NCBI GenBank assembly: GCA_003142955.1
Contig: PLOH01000106.1
Span: forward strand, 34,004-68,140
DNA length: 34,137 nucleotides
Source: Opitutia bacterium
GTDB lineage: Bacteria > Verrucomicrobiota > Verrucomicrobiia > Opitutales > Opitutaceae
Direction of reading: 5' to 3'
Of the stretch, positions 1 through 7,058 are shown piece by piece; within the stretch, counting starts at the first letter, position 1, and each line of letters starts with the position of its first letter. The translations under genes and the position numbers were made by a program. The notes beneath the pieces are model-generated. The model did no database searches and had not been told where the DNA came from. It was given only the letters and a program-made list of their open reading frames with translations.

Positions 1-180
1 TCGCGTTTGAAGAGAGGCGGAATCTGGGACATGGACGGAAAAGCGGAAAAGCGGGAAGTCGGGAAACGAGGGCGGTAGGAAGGCGGGCGAAGAATCGGGA
101 GGCGAATGCGGGTTGGGAAAGGCGGGACGGGAGCGGACGGGGCGTTTCCCGCTTTTCCGGTTTCACCCTTCCCGATTTTC
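1..180. other. Non-coding purine-rich edge region with a distant inverted repeat
   Basis: No credible gene is seen. The plus strand is rich in short G/A runs. A perfect 14-base inverted repeat joins 44-57 (CGGAAAAGCGGGAA) and 146-159, with a loop of about 88 bases. It follows the stop codon of the minus-strand ABC ATPase gene, so it would lie at the 3' end of that transcript or between it and a permease gene outside the window. Whether it forms a structure in RNA is unknown. Confidence 0.4.
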
Positions 181-903
181 CTAGGTGTCGGTTTGGGTCA
201 GGTCGCGGAAGATCTCCTCGAGCTGGGCCCCGGCATGGCGGGCGTGCAATTCCTCGGGCGTGGCATCGACCACCACCTTGCCGCGCGTGATGATGATGAT
301 CCGGGTGCAGATGGCCTCGACTTCCTCCAGGATGTGCGTGGAGAGGATAATCGCCTTCTCGGCAGCCATCTGCTTGATGAGATTCCGAACCTCGTGTTTC
401 TGGTTCGGATCAAGCCCATCCGTCGGCTCGTCGAGCACGAGCACCGGCGGGTCGTGCAGGAGAGCCTGCGCGAAACCGACGCGCTGTTTGAAACCCTTGG
501 ACAGCGTTTCGATCGTCTGCCGGCGCACCTGGGTCAAATGGCAGAGATCGACCACCCGCTCGATGCGCGGACGGCTCTGCGCGATCGTCCGAAAGCCGCG
601 CACCTCCGCGATGAAACCGAGAAACTCCTCGACGGTCATCTCCGGATAGGCGGGCGCGTTCTCCGGGAGGTAGCCCACCATCCGCTTCACCGCCACGGGA
701 TCGACGGTGACATCATGGCCGCCGACGATCGCCGTGCCGGCGGTGGGCCGCAGAAAACCCATGATCACCTTCATCGTCGTGGATTTCCCGGCGCCGTTGG
801 GACCGAGAAAACCGAGAATGTCACCCCGATTGACTTTGAAGGATACGCCATCAACGGCACGGAGCGCGCCGTAGTTTTTGACCAAACCCTGGACTTCGAT
901 CAT
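181..903 (-). CDS. ABC-2 type transporter ATP-binding protein (GldA/NatA-like)
   Basis: A 240-residue cytoplasmic ATPase that should power an ABC-2 exporter. Walker A GPNGAGKST is at about residues 34-42, the Q-loop region follows at about 75-82, the signature is LSKGFKQR at about 134-141, Walker B LVLDEPTDGLDP is at about 155-166 and the switch histidine is in STHILEE near residue 190. The signature has K in place of the usual second G of LSGGQ, as in GldA-type ATPases linked to ABC-2 permeases. Length is normal for a free-standing ATPase. The partner permease is probably encoded just beyond position 1, downstream on the same strand. The substrate cannot be told. Start is the ATG whose first base is 903; no strong Shine-Dalgarno sequence is visible. 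Confidence 0.93.
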   Translation of the reverse strand: MIEVQGLVKNYGALRAVDGVSFKVNRGDILGFLGPNGAGKSTTMKVIMGFLRPTAGTAIVGGHDVTVDPVAVKRMVGYLPENAPAYPEMTVEEFLGFIAEVRGFRTIAQSRPRIERVVDLCHLTQVRRQTIETLSKGFKQRVGFAQALLHDPPVLVLDEPTDGLDPNQKHEVRNLIKQMAAEKAIILSTHILEEVEAICTRIIIITRGKVVVDATPEELHARHAGAQLEEIFRDLTQTDT

Positions 904-1050
904 GAAGAATGAAGGAGGAAGCTATGCAATGCCGCGCGATGCGGGTGTGAATGATCTGCGATTGCCCGCCGTTGCGCCGGACATCTGGGAGACGTTCGTT
1001 TTGGTGACACGGTTACAGCTTTCAAGAGAAAAAGCAGAATGTTTTTGGCA

Positions 1051-1177
1051 GCTGTCCGAAAAGTCGGTTGCCCAACGATTCTGCGAGGCCTTCGTAGGGG
1101 CGCGATCTTGTCGCGCCCTCGGAAATGGGCGCAGCAAGCCTGCGCCCCTACAATTCATTCCAGAGTTTTCGGACAGC
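1051..1177. repeat. MITE/REP-like element, family 2, copy 1
   Basis: The ends are a perfect 12-base inverted repeat: GCTGTCCGAAAA at 1051-1062 and its complement at 1166-1177. Inside are two hairpins in opposite orientation. One begins with GTAG at 1094 and pairs GGGCGCGA with TCGCGCCC (1094-1119). The other is read on the minus strand from 1151 to 1127 and also begins GTAG. This is the arrangement of a paired REP (BIME-like) unit. A diverged copy with matching ends is at 26798-26912. No open reading frame, so any movement would need an enzyme supplied in trans. Confidence 0.75.
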
Positions 1178-1258
1178 CTTTAGGACGTCGGGGGCGGATC
1201 CAGATCGATGCAGCTGCGCATCGCCCCGCGAGTAACCTAGGCCGACCCTGAACGGTGT

Positions 1259-1287
1259 GTAGGGCCGCCGACAAGCGACGACCCTAC
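1259..1287. repeat. GTAG-type REP-like hairpin
   Basis: A 29-base imperfect palindrome with GTAG at both ends when read from either strand. The stem is about 11 bases with two mismatches around a central GACAAGCG region. It lies 22 bases beyond the rlmN stop codon, so it could act at the 3' end of that transcript. There is no following T-run, so an intrinsic terminator is not well supported. Confidence 0.55.
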
Positions 1288-1308
1288 ATCCAACCACATG
1301 ATTCCCGT

Positions 1309-2427
1309 CTAGGCGGCCGGGCCGGCGGTGCGGTCCTGCTCCGTCTTCAGGCGTAGCTGGCCGCACGCGGCATCGATATCGTGGCCTTTCTCTCGGCGGA
1401 GGGTCACGGACACCCCGCGGTCCTGCAAAACCGCCAGGAATTCCTGCTGGTGGGCGAGGCTGGGGCGTTTCCACGGCAGCCCGTCGACGGTGTTGTAAGG
1501 GATGAGATTGACGTGGGCGTGGAGACCGCTGGCGATGTCGCGCAGCCTCGCCGCCTGATCCGGTGTGTCATTGACGCCTTCGATGAGGATGAATTCGAGC
1601 GTCACCATGCGGCCGTGCTTCTCGGAGAACGTCTGGACGGCGGGCAGGAGTTCCTCCAGCGGCCAGCGTTTGTTGATCGGCATGATTCGCTCCCGCACGG
1701 CGTTTGTGGCGCCGTGAAGGCTGATCGCGAGACGGAAGCCGACCGGCTCGGCGGCGAGCTGGAGGATCCTCGGCACCAGGCCGCTGGTGGAAAGAGTGAT
1801 GCGGCGGGCACCAAAACCGAGCCCCCATTCGGCATTGAGGATGGTGATCGCACGCAAGAGGTTATCGTAATTGTGCAACGGCTCGCCCATGCCCATGACC
1901 ACGATGTTGTCGAACGAGGCGAGTTCGGCGCGCGCCCGCGAAGTGTGGGCGTCCTCGCGCCGGCAAACCTGGATCAACTGGTGGACAATCTCACCCGCCG
2001 ACAAGTCGCGCTTCAGGCCGTCGAGCCCGGAGGCGCAGAAAACGCAGCCCATCGCGCACCCGACCTGTGTTGAAATGCAGATCGTCTTGCGCGATTGGTC
2101 GAGCCCCACGCCCTCCTGCGGTGCACGGATAATGACCGTCTCGATCAGCGAATGGTCGCGCAGTTCAAGCAGCAGCTTGTCCGTCACGTCCTCCGACTGG
2201 CGGTCGAGCACGAGGGCGGTGGGCTCGAGTTCAAAGGCGTCTGCCAGCCAGGCGCGCAGCGGCCGGGACAAATTCGTCATCTGATCCCACCTAGTCGCGC
2301 GCTTTTTATAGAGCCAGTCGAGAATCTGGCGCGCCCGGTACGCCGGTTCACCCGCCTCGGCGAGACGGGTGCCGAGCGAATCAAGGGTTTCGCCGTGGAG
2401 CGACGGCTTGGCGGGTGTGAATTTCAT
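1309..2427 (-). CDS. rlmN: 23S rRNA (adenine2503-C2)/tRNA A37 methyltransferase RlmN
   Basis: A radical-SAM methyltransferase that methylates C2 of A2503 in 23S rRNA and, in the known family, A37 of some tRNAs. The radical-SAM cluster motif CAMGCVFC places cysteines at residues 124, 128 and 131. The mechanistic cysteine pair is visible as C117 in TICIST and C355 in DIDAACGQL. Other family hallmarks are VVMGMGEPLHNYDN (176-189), STSGLVP and ISLHGATN (235-242). At 372 residues the gene is full length. The start at MKFTPAKPS fits the short N-terminal helix domain of the family. It is divergent from the LptF/G-type gene, with a hairpin-bearing 193-base spacer between them. Confidence 0.97.
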   Translation of the reverse strand: MKFTPAKPSLHGETLDSLGTRLAEAGEPAYRARQILDWLYKKRATRWDQMTNLSRPLRAWLADAFELEPTALVLDRQSEDVTDKLLLELRDHSLIETVIIRAPQEGVGLDQSRKTICISTQVGCAMGCVFCASGLDGLKRDLSAGEIVHQLIQVCRREDAHTSRARAELASFDNIVVMGMGEPLHNYDNLLRAITILNAEWGLGFGARRITLSTSGLVPRILQLAAEPVGFRLAISLHGATNAVRERIMPINKRWPLEELLPAVQTFSEKHGRMVTLEFILIEGVNDTPDQAARLRDIASGLHAHVNLIPYNTVDGLPWKRPSLAHQQEFLAVLQDRGVSVTLRREKGHDIDAACGQLRLKTEQDRTAGPAA

Positions 2428-2503
2428 CCCGCCACGAAAAACACCAAGACGGCGCGGATGTCAAAGGGGGCCGGGGCAAAAAGGAACCCAACGTGCCGGT
2501 AAC

Positions 2504-2539
2504 ATTGTAGGGCGGGGTCAGGCGACCCCGCCCCACAAT
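2504..2539. repeat. GTAG/GTGG REP-like hairpin in the rlmN-lptF divergent spacer
   Basis: A 36-base near-perfect palindrome: GTAGGGCGGGGTC is followed by a three-base loop and the complementary arm, flanked by ATT/AAT. GTAG starts the plus strand and GTGG starts the minus strand, the tetranucleotides typical of REP units. It sits between divergent genes, so it cannot be a terminator for either. A second small hairpin (ATCCATC/GATGGAT) follows at 2547-2568. Confidence 0.65.
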
Positions 2540-2620
2540 CTCTAGAATCCATCCACCGTCTGATGGATCGTGAATTTCCTTCGTGCGCTGGGGCCTGTTC
2601 TTGTTAATCAATAACGGCGG

Positions 2621-3760
2621 ATGAATCTTCTCCAGCGGCACATCTTCAAGAGCGTCCTTTTCTCCTGTGCGGCGGCGGTGGGAATGTTCGCGTTTATCCT
2701 GACGGTGGGCAATGTGGTGCGGGATCTTCTCGGGTATCTGGTGGCCGGCCAGCTGGCTCCCGGATTGTTTTTCCAGCTGCTCCTGTTGATCCCGCCCTTT
2801 GTCCTGTCGTACGCGCTCCCGTTCGGCGTGCTGACCGGCGTATTGCTGGTCCTCGGCCGGATGTCGGCCGAACACGAGATCACGGCGATTCGCGCCGCGG
2901 GCCTGAGTTTGCGCTGGGTGGCGCGGCCGATTCTGGTGCTGGCGGCGCTCGGCGTGTTCGCGGACGTGGTGATCAACTTCCAATTTATGCCGTGGGCCCG
3001 GGTGGTGTACCACGTCGAGTTGAACAACGCGGTGCGCCAGGATCCGCTCAGCTTCATCGTACCCCGGACCTTCATCCGCGATTTCCCGGGCAAGGTGCTT
3101 TATGTCGGCGAGAAAAACGGCCCGGGCGTCAAGGATTTCTGGTTGTGGGAACTCGACGCGCAGGGGCGGGTGAAGAATTCGATCCGGGCCGCCTCGGGCA
3201 CCTTTGATTTCGACGAGCGAACCGGCGACCTCATCCTGAATCTCAACCATATCCAGGTGGAGGCGCGCGATGCGAAGAATCCAGAGGATTTCACGCTGCC
3301 GCGGCCGTCTTTGAGTTCCGAGCGCACCAGCGTTCGGCTGCCGCTGGGCGGGCTGTTCGGCCAGAGCGTCTTTCATCCCAAGCTCCAATGGTATGCCCTC
3401 CCGAAACTGCGGGCAGAGTGGCAACGCCTGGCGCAACCCGTGGCACCGGCGGAACAGGCGCAGCGGGAATTGGACCGGATGAAGCTGCGGATCGTGGTGC
3501 AGGACAAGCTCACGACGGCATTCGCCGTGTTCTCGTTCGCCCTCATTGCCGTTCCGCTCGGGATCAAGGCCTCGCGAAAGGAGACCTCCGCCAACCTCGG
3601 TCTGGCGCTGGCCCTGGCGATGGGCTATTATTTTCTTACGGTGGCGATCGGCTGGCTCGACCGGCGCCCGGAATTGCGTCCGGATTTGCTGCTCTGGCTG
3701 CCGAATCTGCTTTTCGTCGGCGTGGGCCTGTGGATGTTCTGGCGGGTGGACAAGCGCTAG
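2621..3760 (+). CDS. LptF/LptG family permease of the LPS export ABC complex
   Basis: A 379-residue inner-membrane protein of the YjgP/YjgQ family. LptF and LptG form the membrane core of LptB2FG, which extracts lipopolysaccharide from the inner membrane and feeds it to LptC/LptA. Hydrophobic helices lie at about 10-40, 50-80 and 95-120. A periplasmic beta-rich domain follows at about 125-285, then three C-terminal helices at about 290-375. The stretch EHEITAIRAAGLS in the cytoplasmic loop is a clear family mark and contacts the ATPase in known structures. I cannot decide between LptF and LptG, and only one of the pair is in the window. Its TAG stop overlaps the stop of the convergent arnD gene. 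Its nearness to the Ara4N cluster fits a shared role in LPS. Confidence 0.9.
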   Translation: MNLLQRHIFKSVLFSCAAAVGMFAFILTVGNVVRDLLGYLVAGQLAPGLFFQLLLLIPPFVLSYALPFGVLTGVLLVLGRMSAEHEITAIRAAGLSLRWVARPILVLAALGVFADVVINFQFMPWARVVYHVELNNAVRQDPLSFIVPRTFIRDFPGKVLYVGEKNGPGVKDFWLWELDAQGRVKNSIRAASGTFDFDERTGDLILNLNHIQVEARDAKNPEDFTLPRPSLSSERTSVRLPLGGLFGQSVFHPKLQWYALPKLRAEWQRLAQPVAPAEQAQRELDRMKLRIVVQDKLTTAFAVFSFALIAVPLGIKASRKETSANLGLALALAMGYYFLTVAIGWLDRRPELRPDLLLWLPNLLFVGVGLWMFWRVDKR

Positions 3761-4662
3761 CGCGCCTGCGTGGCGACCACGCCGGACCGTCCGTCGATGG
3801 GCGCCAACACCTGGTCGCGCACCGGAATGGACGCGTGGTTTGCCAGTAGTTCCTGGGCCAGCTTGTCCAGCCGGATGAACTGGACGCCGCGCTCGGCGCA
3901 GGCGCGCACCAGGGCACGAAAGAGGTCGCGCTTGCCCATGCCTTCGATCTCGGCGTGAACCGTGAGCACATTCGGCTGGTCGGCGCGGAGCAGACCAAGA
4001 TAATGCGCGACGATGCGTTCGTCGGGGAATTCGGGCCGGCCCAGCAGTTCGTCAAAGGTGGGGAGAGTGCTGGGGATTTCGAGCGTGTTGAACGCGCGGC
4101 CGTCGAGGCGCGGAAAGAAAGGCGCCCCGTTGCGGGTGTCGCTCGCATAGAGGAGGCCGGCCTCGTCGTAGACCGCGCGACTGCGGGCATTGCTTTGCCA
4201 GCCGGGTGCCCCGGCGGTGTGCGCTTCGCCGGCGAAGATGCGCCGGAATTCCGCGCGGGCCGCGGTAAACTCGGCCCGCACCTCGTCAAGGCTCAAGCGG
4301 TGGACGTAATCCTGCCAGCGATAATGGTTGTGGCAATGGATGCCGACCTCGAGCCCGGCATCCCGCACCGCGCGCATCGCGGCGGTATTGCGCCGGCCGA
4401 TGTGCGGCGCCGGCAGGAGGGTGCCGTTGAGCAATGTCCGGACGCCGTACATCTGGACGACACTCGTCCTGCTGACCTTCTTGAAAAACCCCGGGCGGAA
4501 GATTCGGGTGATGGCCCGGCCGGTCTGGTCGGGGCCGAGCGAAAACAGAAAACAAGCCGGAACGCCGAATTCGCGGCAGTCGGCCGCCAGATTGGGGACG
4601 CCGACCCGCGTGCCGCGGTCGGTGTCGACGTCAATCTTGAGGGCGAGGCGGAGGGAAGACAT
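3757..4662 (-). CDS. arnD: 4-deoxy-4-formamido-L-arabinose-phosphoundecaprenol deformylase ArnD
   Basis: A NodB-type polysaccharide deacetylase, 301 residues, that removes the formyl group from undecaprenyl-phosphate-L-Ara4FN to give undecaprenyl-phosphate-L-Ara4N on the cytoplasmic membrane. Family features are IDVDTDRGTR (10-19, metal-binding aspartates), FSLGPDQTGR (40-49), GIHCHNHYRWQDY (107-119, metal histidines) and a late VHAEIEG. The order and wording of these motifs follow E. coli ArnD closely from memory. It is the last gene of the minus-strand arn cluster, 104 bases after the decarboxylase gene, with a REP pair in that gap. Its stop overlaps that of the convergent LptF/G-type gene. 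Confidence 0.92.
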   Translation of the reverse strand: MSSLRLALKIDVDTDRGTRVGVPNLAADCREFGVPACFLFSLGPDQTGRAITRIFRPGFFKKVSRTSVVQMYGVRTLLNGTLLPAPHIGRRNTAAMRAVRDAGLEVGIHCHNHYRWQDYVHRLSLDEVRAEFTAARAEFRRIFAGEAHTAGAPGWQSNARSRAVYDEAGLLYASDTRNGAPFFPRLDGRAFNTLEIPSTLPTFDELLGRPEFPDERIVAHYLGLLRADQPNVLTVHAEIEGMGKRDLFRALVRACAERGVQFIRLDKLAQELLANHASIPVRDQVLAPIDGRSGVVATQAR

Positions 4663-4672
4663 GCTTTGAAGG

Positions 4673-4751
4673 TGTAGGAGCCTGTTTACAGGCGATCATT
4701 TGTCATCGGCATGGCTTCTTGGGTCCAATCGCCTGCAAGCAGGCTCCTACA
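4673..4751. repeat. Paired REP-like unit (BIME-like) between arnA decarboxylase half and arnD
   Basis: Two inverted units face each other: 4673-4696 begins TGTAGGAGCCTG and 4728-4751 is the complement of the same unit. Each unit is itself a palindrome (GCCTGTTTACAGGC and GCCTGCAAGCAGGC), and each begins with GTAG when read outward. The 31-base centre is not conserved with the other copies. The unit resembles Pseudomonas-type REP sequences. The pair lies within the arn cluster and may shape mRNA stability between the two genes. Confidence 0.8.
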
Positions 4752-4766
4752 TGGCGAGAGAACGCC

Positions 4767-5804
4767 TCACTCGAGCTGATAATCCTTGTGCGCGAGGTGG
4801 TAGTCGAGGGTCAGGCGGATGGCCGTCGGAAGGTCGACCTTGGGCTTCCAGCCGAGGTGTTTCTTCGCGTTCGCGATCGAGGGAACGCGGTTTTGGATGT
4901 CTTGATAATACTTGCCGAAATACGTGCCTGAGGGCACGACCACGACCTTGGCCTGCTCGGCGTGTTCGCGGTACTCGGGATATTCCGCGAAAGCGGCGAT
5001 GATGAGTTTCGCGAGCTGGGCGACACTCACGTTGTTCTTCGGATTCCCGATATTGAAGATGCGGCGCGAGGCACAGCCGTCCTGGTTTTCGATGATGCGC
5101 AGCAGCGCGTCCACGCCGTCGTCGATGAACGTGAACGACCGGCCCTGCCGGCCGCCATCGACGAGCTGGATCGGTTTCTTGAAGATGACATTCGAAATGA
5201 ACTGGGTGAATAACCGCGAGCTGCCTTCCTTGGGCTCAAAGACGTTATCGAGTTTCGGGCCGATCCAGTTGAACGGCCGGAAAAGGGTGTAATCGACGCC
5301 ATCGCGCACCCCGTAGGCATAGATGACCCGGTCGAGGAGTTGCTTGGAACTGGCGTAGATCCAGCGCTGCTTGTCGATCGGTCCGTAGACTAGCGTGCTC
5401 GTCTCCTCGTTGAGCTCGGCGTCGGGGCACATGCCGTAGACCTCGGAGGTCGAGGGAAAGATGATGCGCTTCTTGTATTTCACACATTTGCGGATCGTCT
5501 CCAAATTGGCTTCGAAATCGAGTTCGAACACCCGGAGCGGATCCTTGACGTACTGCGCGGGATTCGCGATCGCGACGAGCGGCAGCACGGCATCGCACTT
5601 CTTGACGTGATATTCAATCCACTCGCGCGAGATCGTGACATCGCCTTCGACGAACTTGAAGCGCGGGTTGCCGAGGCAGTTGCCCAACTTGTGGTCGCCC
5701 ACGTCCATCCCGTAAACCTCCCAGTCCTTCTGCTTGAGGATCGCATGGGTGAGCGAGCTTCCGATGAAACCGTTGGCGCCGAGAATCAGTACTTTGAGGG
5801 GCAT
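4767..5804 (-). CDS. arnA: UDP-glucuronate decarboxylase (C-terminal half of ArnA as a separate gene)
   Basis: A 345-residue short-chain dehydrogenase/epimerase-type enzyme that oxidises and decarboxylates UDP-glucuronate to UDP-4-keto-pentose, an early step of L-Ara4N synthesis. The NAD motif GANGFIG is at residues 9-15. IIFPSTSEVYGM carries the S/T-E pair of the ArnA decarboxylase site, WIYASSKQLLDR carries the Y-x3-K pair, and a late YQDIQNRVPS holds the family arginine. The stretch EWIEYHVKKCDAVLPLVAIA is almost that of E. coli ArnA. A longer frame reaches 5927, but its first 41 residues do not look like the family, so I choose the internal ATG at 5804. In E. coli this domain is fused behind the formyltransferase; here the two are separate genes with the RAYT gene between them. 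Confidence 0.93.
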   Translation of the reverse strand: MPLKVLILGANGFIGSSLTHAILKQKDWEVYGMDVGDHKLGNCLGNPRFKFVEGDVTISREWIEYHVKKCDAVLPLVAIANPAQYVKDPLRVFELDFEANLETIRKCVKYKKRIIFPSTSEVYGMCPDAELNEETSTLVYGPIDKQRWIYASSKQLLDRVIYAYGVRDGVDYTLFRPFNWIGPKLDNVFEPKEGSSRLFTQFISNVIFKKPIQLVDGGRQGRSFTFIDDGVDALLRIIENQDGCASRRIFNIGNPKNNVSVAQLAKLIIAAFAEYPEYREHAEQAKVVVVPSGTYFGKYYQDIQNRVPSIANAKKHLGWKPKVDLPTAIRLTLDYHLAHKDYQLE

Positions 5805-5911
5805 GGGTGGGTTGTTCCAGGATGGAGGATTAACCATGAAACCCAGGAAAAGACACGAAAAGAATGCAATGCCTGATGCTGCATCGAAACCTCCCGGGGT
5901 TCGATCCCCAG

Positions 5912-5930
5912 GGGTCAAACTTTGCACTTT
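5912..5930 (+). repeat. Left inverted repeat flanking the RAYT gene
   Basis: The 19 bases GGGTCAAACTTTGCACTTT are the near-perfect complement of 6929-6947 at the other end of the RAYT gene, differing at one position. They lie 39 bases before the RAYT start. The pair probably marks the ends, or the recognition sites, of the RAYT unit. Direct repeats of a duplicated target site were not evident by eye. Confidence 0.75.
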
Positions 5931-5969
5931 GTACTCGCGCGGGGGATGTGAAGCGTCTAGCGGTGGATC

Positions 5970-6944
5970 ATGGCCCGGAAGCTGAGATTAGAGTACGCGG
6001 GAGCGATCTACCACGTAATCAGCCGTGGAAATTACCGGGAGGATGTGTTCAGAACCGTCGGAACCAAGGAGGCCTTCCTGAAGTGCCTGGATGAAGCGTG
6101 CGGGAAGGCGAACTGGGTGGTGCACGCCTGGTGTGTGATGTCGAACCACTATCACCTTTGCCTGGAGACCCCGGATCCGAATTTGGTGGCGGGAATGCGG
6201 TGGCTGCAGGGCACGTTTTCGGTGCGGTTCAATCGACTCCGCCGCGAGCGAGGGCATGTCTTTCAGGGCAGGTACAAGGCCATTCTGGTGGATCCGGACG
6301 CGGTTGGGGCGGTCTGCCACTACATTCATCTTAATCCGGTGCGGGCTGGCCTGGTGAGACCGGAGGCCTTGGGGCGATGGCCGTGGAGCAGCATGGCGAC
6401 AATGGCCAATCGACGTCGTCGACCGAAGTGGTACTCCCCAGACGCGGCGCTGAGTCATGCCGGGGGCCTGAGCGACACTGCCCAAGGATGGAAACGATAC
6501 CTGGAGTATCTCGCGTGGCTTCAAGAGGACGAAGCGGGGAAAAGGCGCATGGAGTTCGAACGGCTCTCGAAGGACTGGGCGGTGGGAACCATGGCATTCA
6601 AGAAAGACCTATTGGAGCAGCATGACGAATGGGTCGCGGTCCGCCAGCGGGGCGATGCAGGTCCGCGCGAACTTGCGCAGAAGCTATGGGGGGAACGTCT
6701 CGCGAGCTACCTTGAGGCGGTCGAAAAATCGGCCGAGGACATAGCCACGGAGGCGAAGGGCGCTCCGTGGAAGGTGGCCGTTGCGGCGGCCATGAAGGTC
6801 ACGACGACTGCATCGAATCCATGGTTGGCTCAACGATTGAAGATGGGCAGCCCGTACCGTCTCAGCCGCCTCGCGAGCGCCTGCCAACGAAATCCGGGCG
6901 ATTACCAGCCTTTCGTGAACTGGATTGCAAAATGCAAAGTTTGA
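5970..6944 (+). CDS. REP-associated tyrosine transposase (RAYT, IS200-like Y1 family)
   Basis: A 324-residue protein of the Y1/HUH superfamily, which nicks single-stranded DNA hairpins at GTAG-type sites. Motifs are YHVISRGNYR (about 14-23), the metal-binding HUH segment SNHYHLCLE (about 53-61) and GHVFQGRYKAILVD (about 93-106) with the likely catalytic tyrosine, then HLNPVRAGLV. The C-terminal half is longer than in short RAYTs. It is intact, on the strand opposite to the arn genes, and lies between the two halves of arnA. The stop codon TGA falls inside the right-hand repeat, so gene end and repeat are one unit. Host RAYTs are usually single-copy and linked to REP repeats, which are plentiful here, though the repeats flanking this gene are of a different type. 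Confidence 0.92.
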   Translation: MARKLRLEYAGAIYHVISRGNYREDVFRTVGTKEAFLKCLDEACGKANWVVHAWCVMSNHYHLCLETPDPNLVAGMRWLQGTFSVRFNRLRRERGHVFQGRYKAILVDPDAVGAVCHYIHLNPVRAGLVRPEALGRWPWSSMATMANRRRRPKWYSPDAALSHAGGLSDTAQGWKRYLEYLAWLQEDEAGKRRMEFERLSKDWAVGTMAFKKDLLEQHDEWVAVRQRGDAGPRELAQKLWGERLASYLEAVEKSAEDIATEAKGAPWKVAVAAAMKVTTTASNPWLAQRLKMGSPYRLSRLASACQRNPGDYQPFVNWIAKCKV

Positions 6945-6994
6945 CCCTGTTCGCCAAAGTTTGACCCTGTTCGCTAAAGACCCTGTTCGCTAAA
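6929..6994 (+). repeat. Right inverted repeat and tandem 20-mers at the end of the RAYT gene
   Basis: 6929-6947 is the inverted partner of 5912-5930. From 6935 there are two perfect tandem copies of CAAAGTTTGACCCTGTTCGC (6935-6954 and 6955-6974), then a 16-base copy lacking TTTG and with T for C (6975-6990), then the start of another (TAAAG, 6991-6995). The RAYT stop codon lies in the first copy. Such stepwise decay suggests slippage or repeated end-processing at this terminus. Confidence 0.8.
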
Positions 6995-7058
6995 GCGCGA
7001 TCCTGCGTTCGATCGCGGAGTTTAGCCGCTCCGCCGAGTAAAGCACAGAAGTGCCGCG

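Larger units (their letters stand above)
904..1308. other. Repeat-rich intergenic region between rlmN and the ABC ATPase gene
   Basis: About 400 bases without a credible gene. It holds the 127-base element at 1051-1177 and a separate GTAG hairpin at 1259-1287. Both flanking genes are on the minus strand, so the region is downstream of rlmN and upstream of the ATPase gene. Small open frames here overlap the repeats and resemble no family I know. Confidence 0.7.

Noticed and set aside
922-1158. 78-residue minus-strand frame in the spacer after rlmN
   Set aside because: It overlaps the repeat element at 1051-1177 and shows no protein features.
1259-1287. Intrinsic terminator for rlmN
   Set aside because: The hairpin is good but there is no T-run after it on the minus strand, and its GTAG ends mark it as REP-like.
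2381-3436. 351-residue minus-strand frame
   Set aside because: It lies antisense to the well-supported LptF/G-type gene and shows no family features; it is a high-GC shadow.
5893-5912. Possible tRNA T-arm (GGGGTTCGATCCCC) near the RAYT left end
   Set aside because: The stem has a mismatch when folded as a T-arm, no anticodon or D arm precedes it, and no CCA or discriminator follows. It is more likely chance or part of the RAYT flank.
4767-5927. Longer form of the ArnA decarboxylase half (386 residues)
   Set aside because: The first 41 residues do not match the family, whose Rossmann strand begins right after the ATG at 5804.
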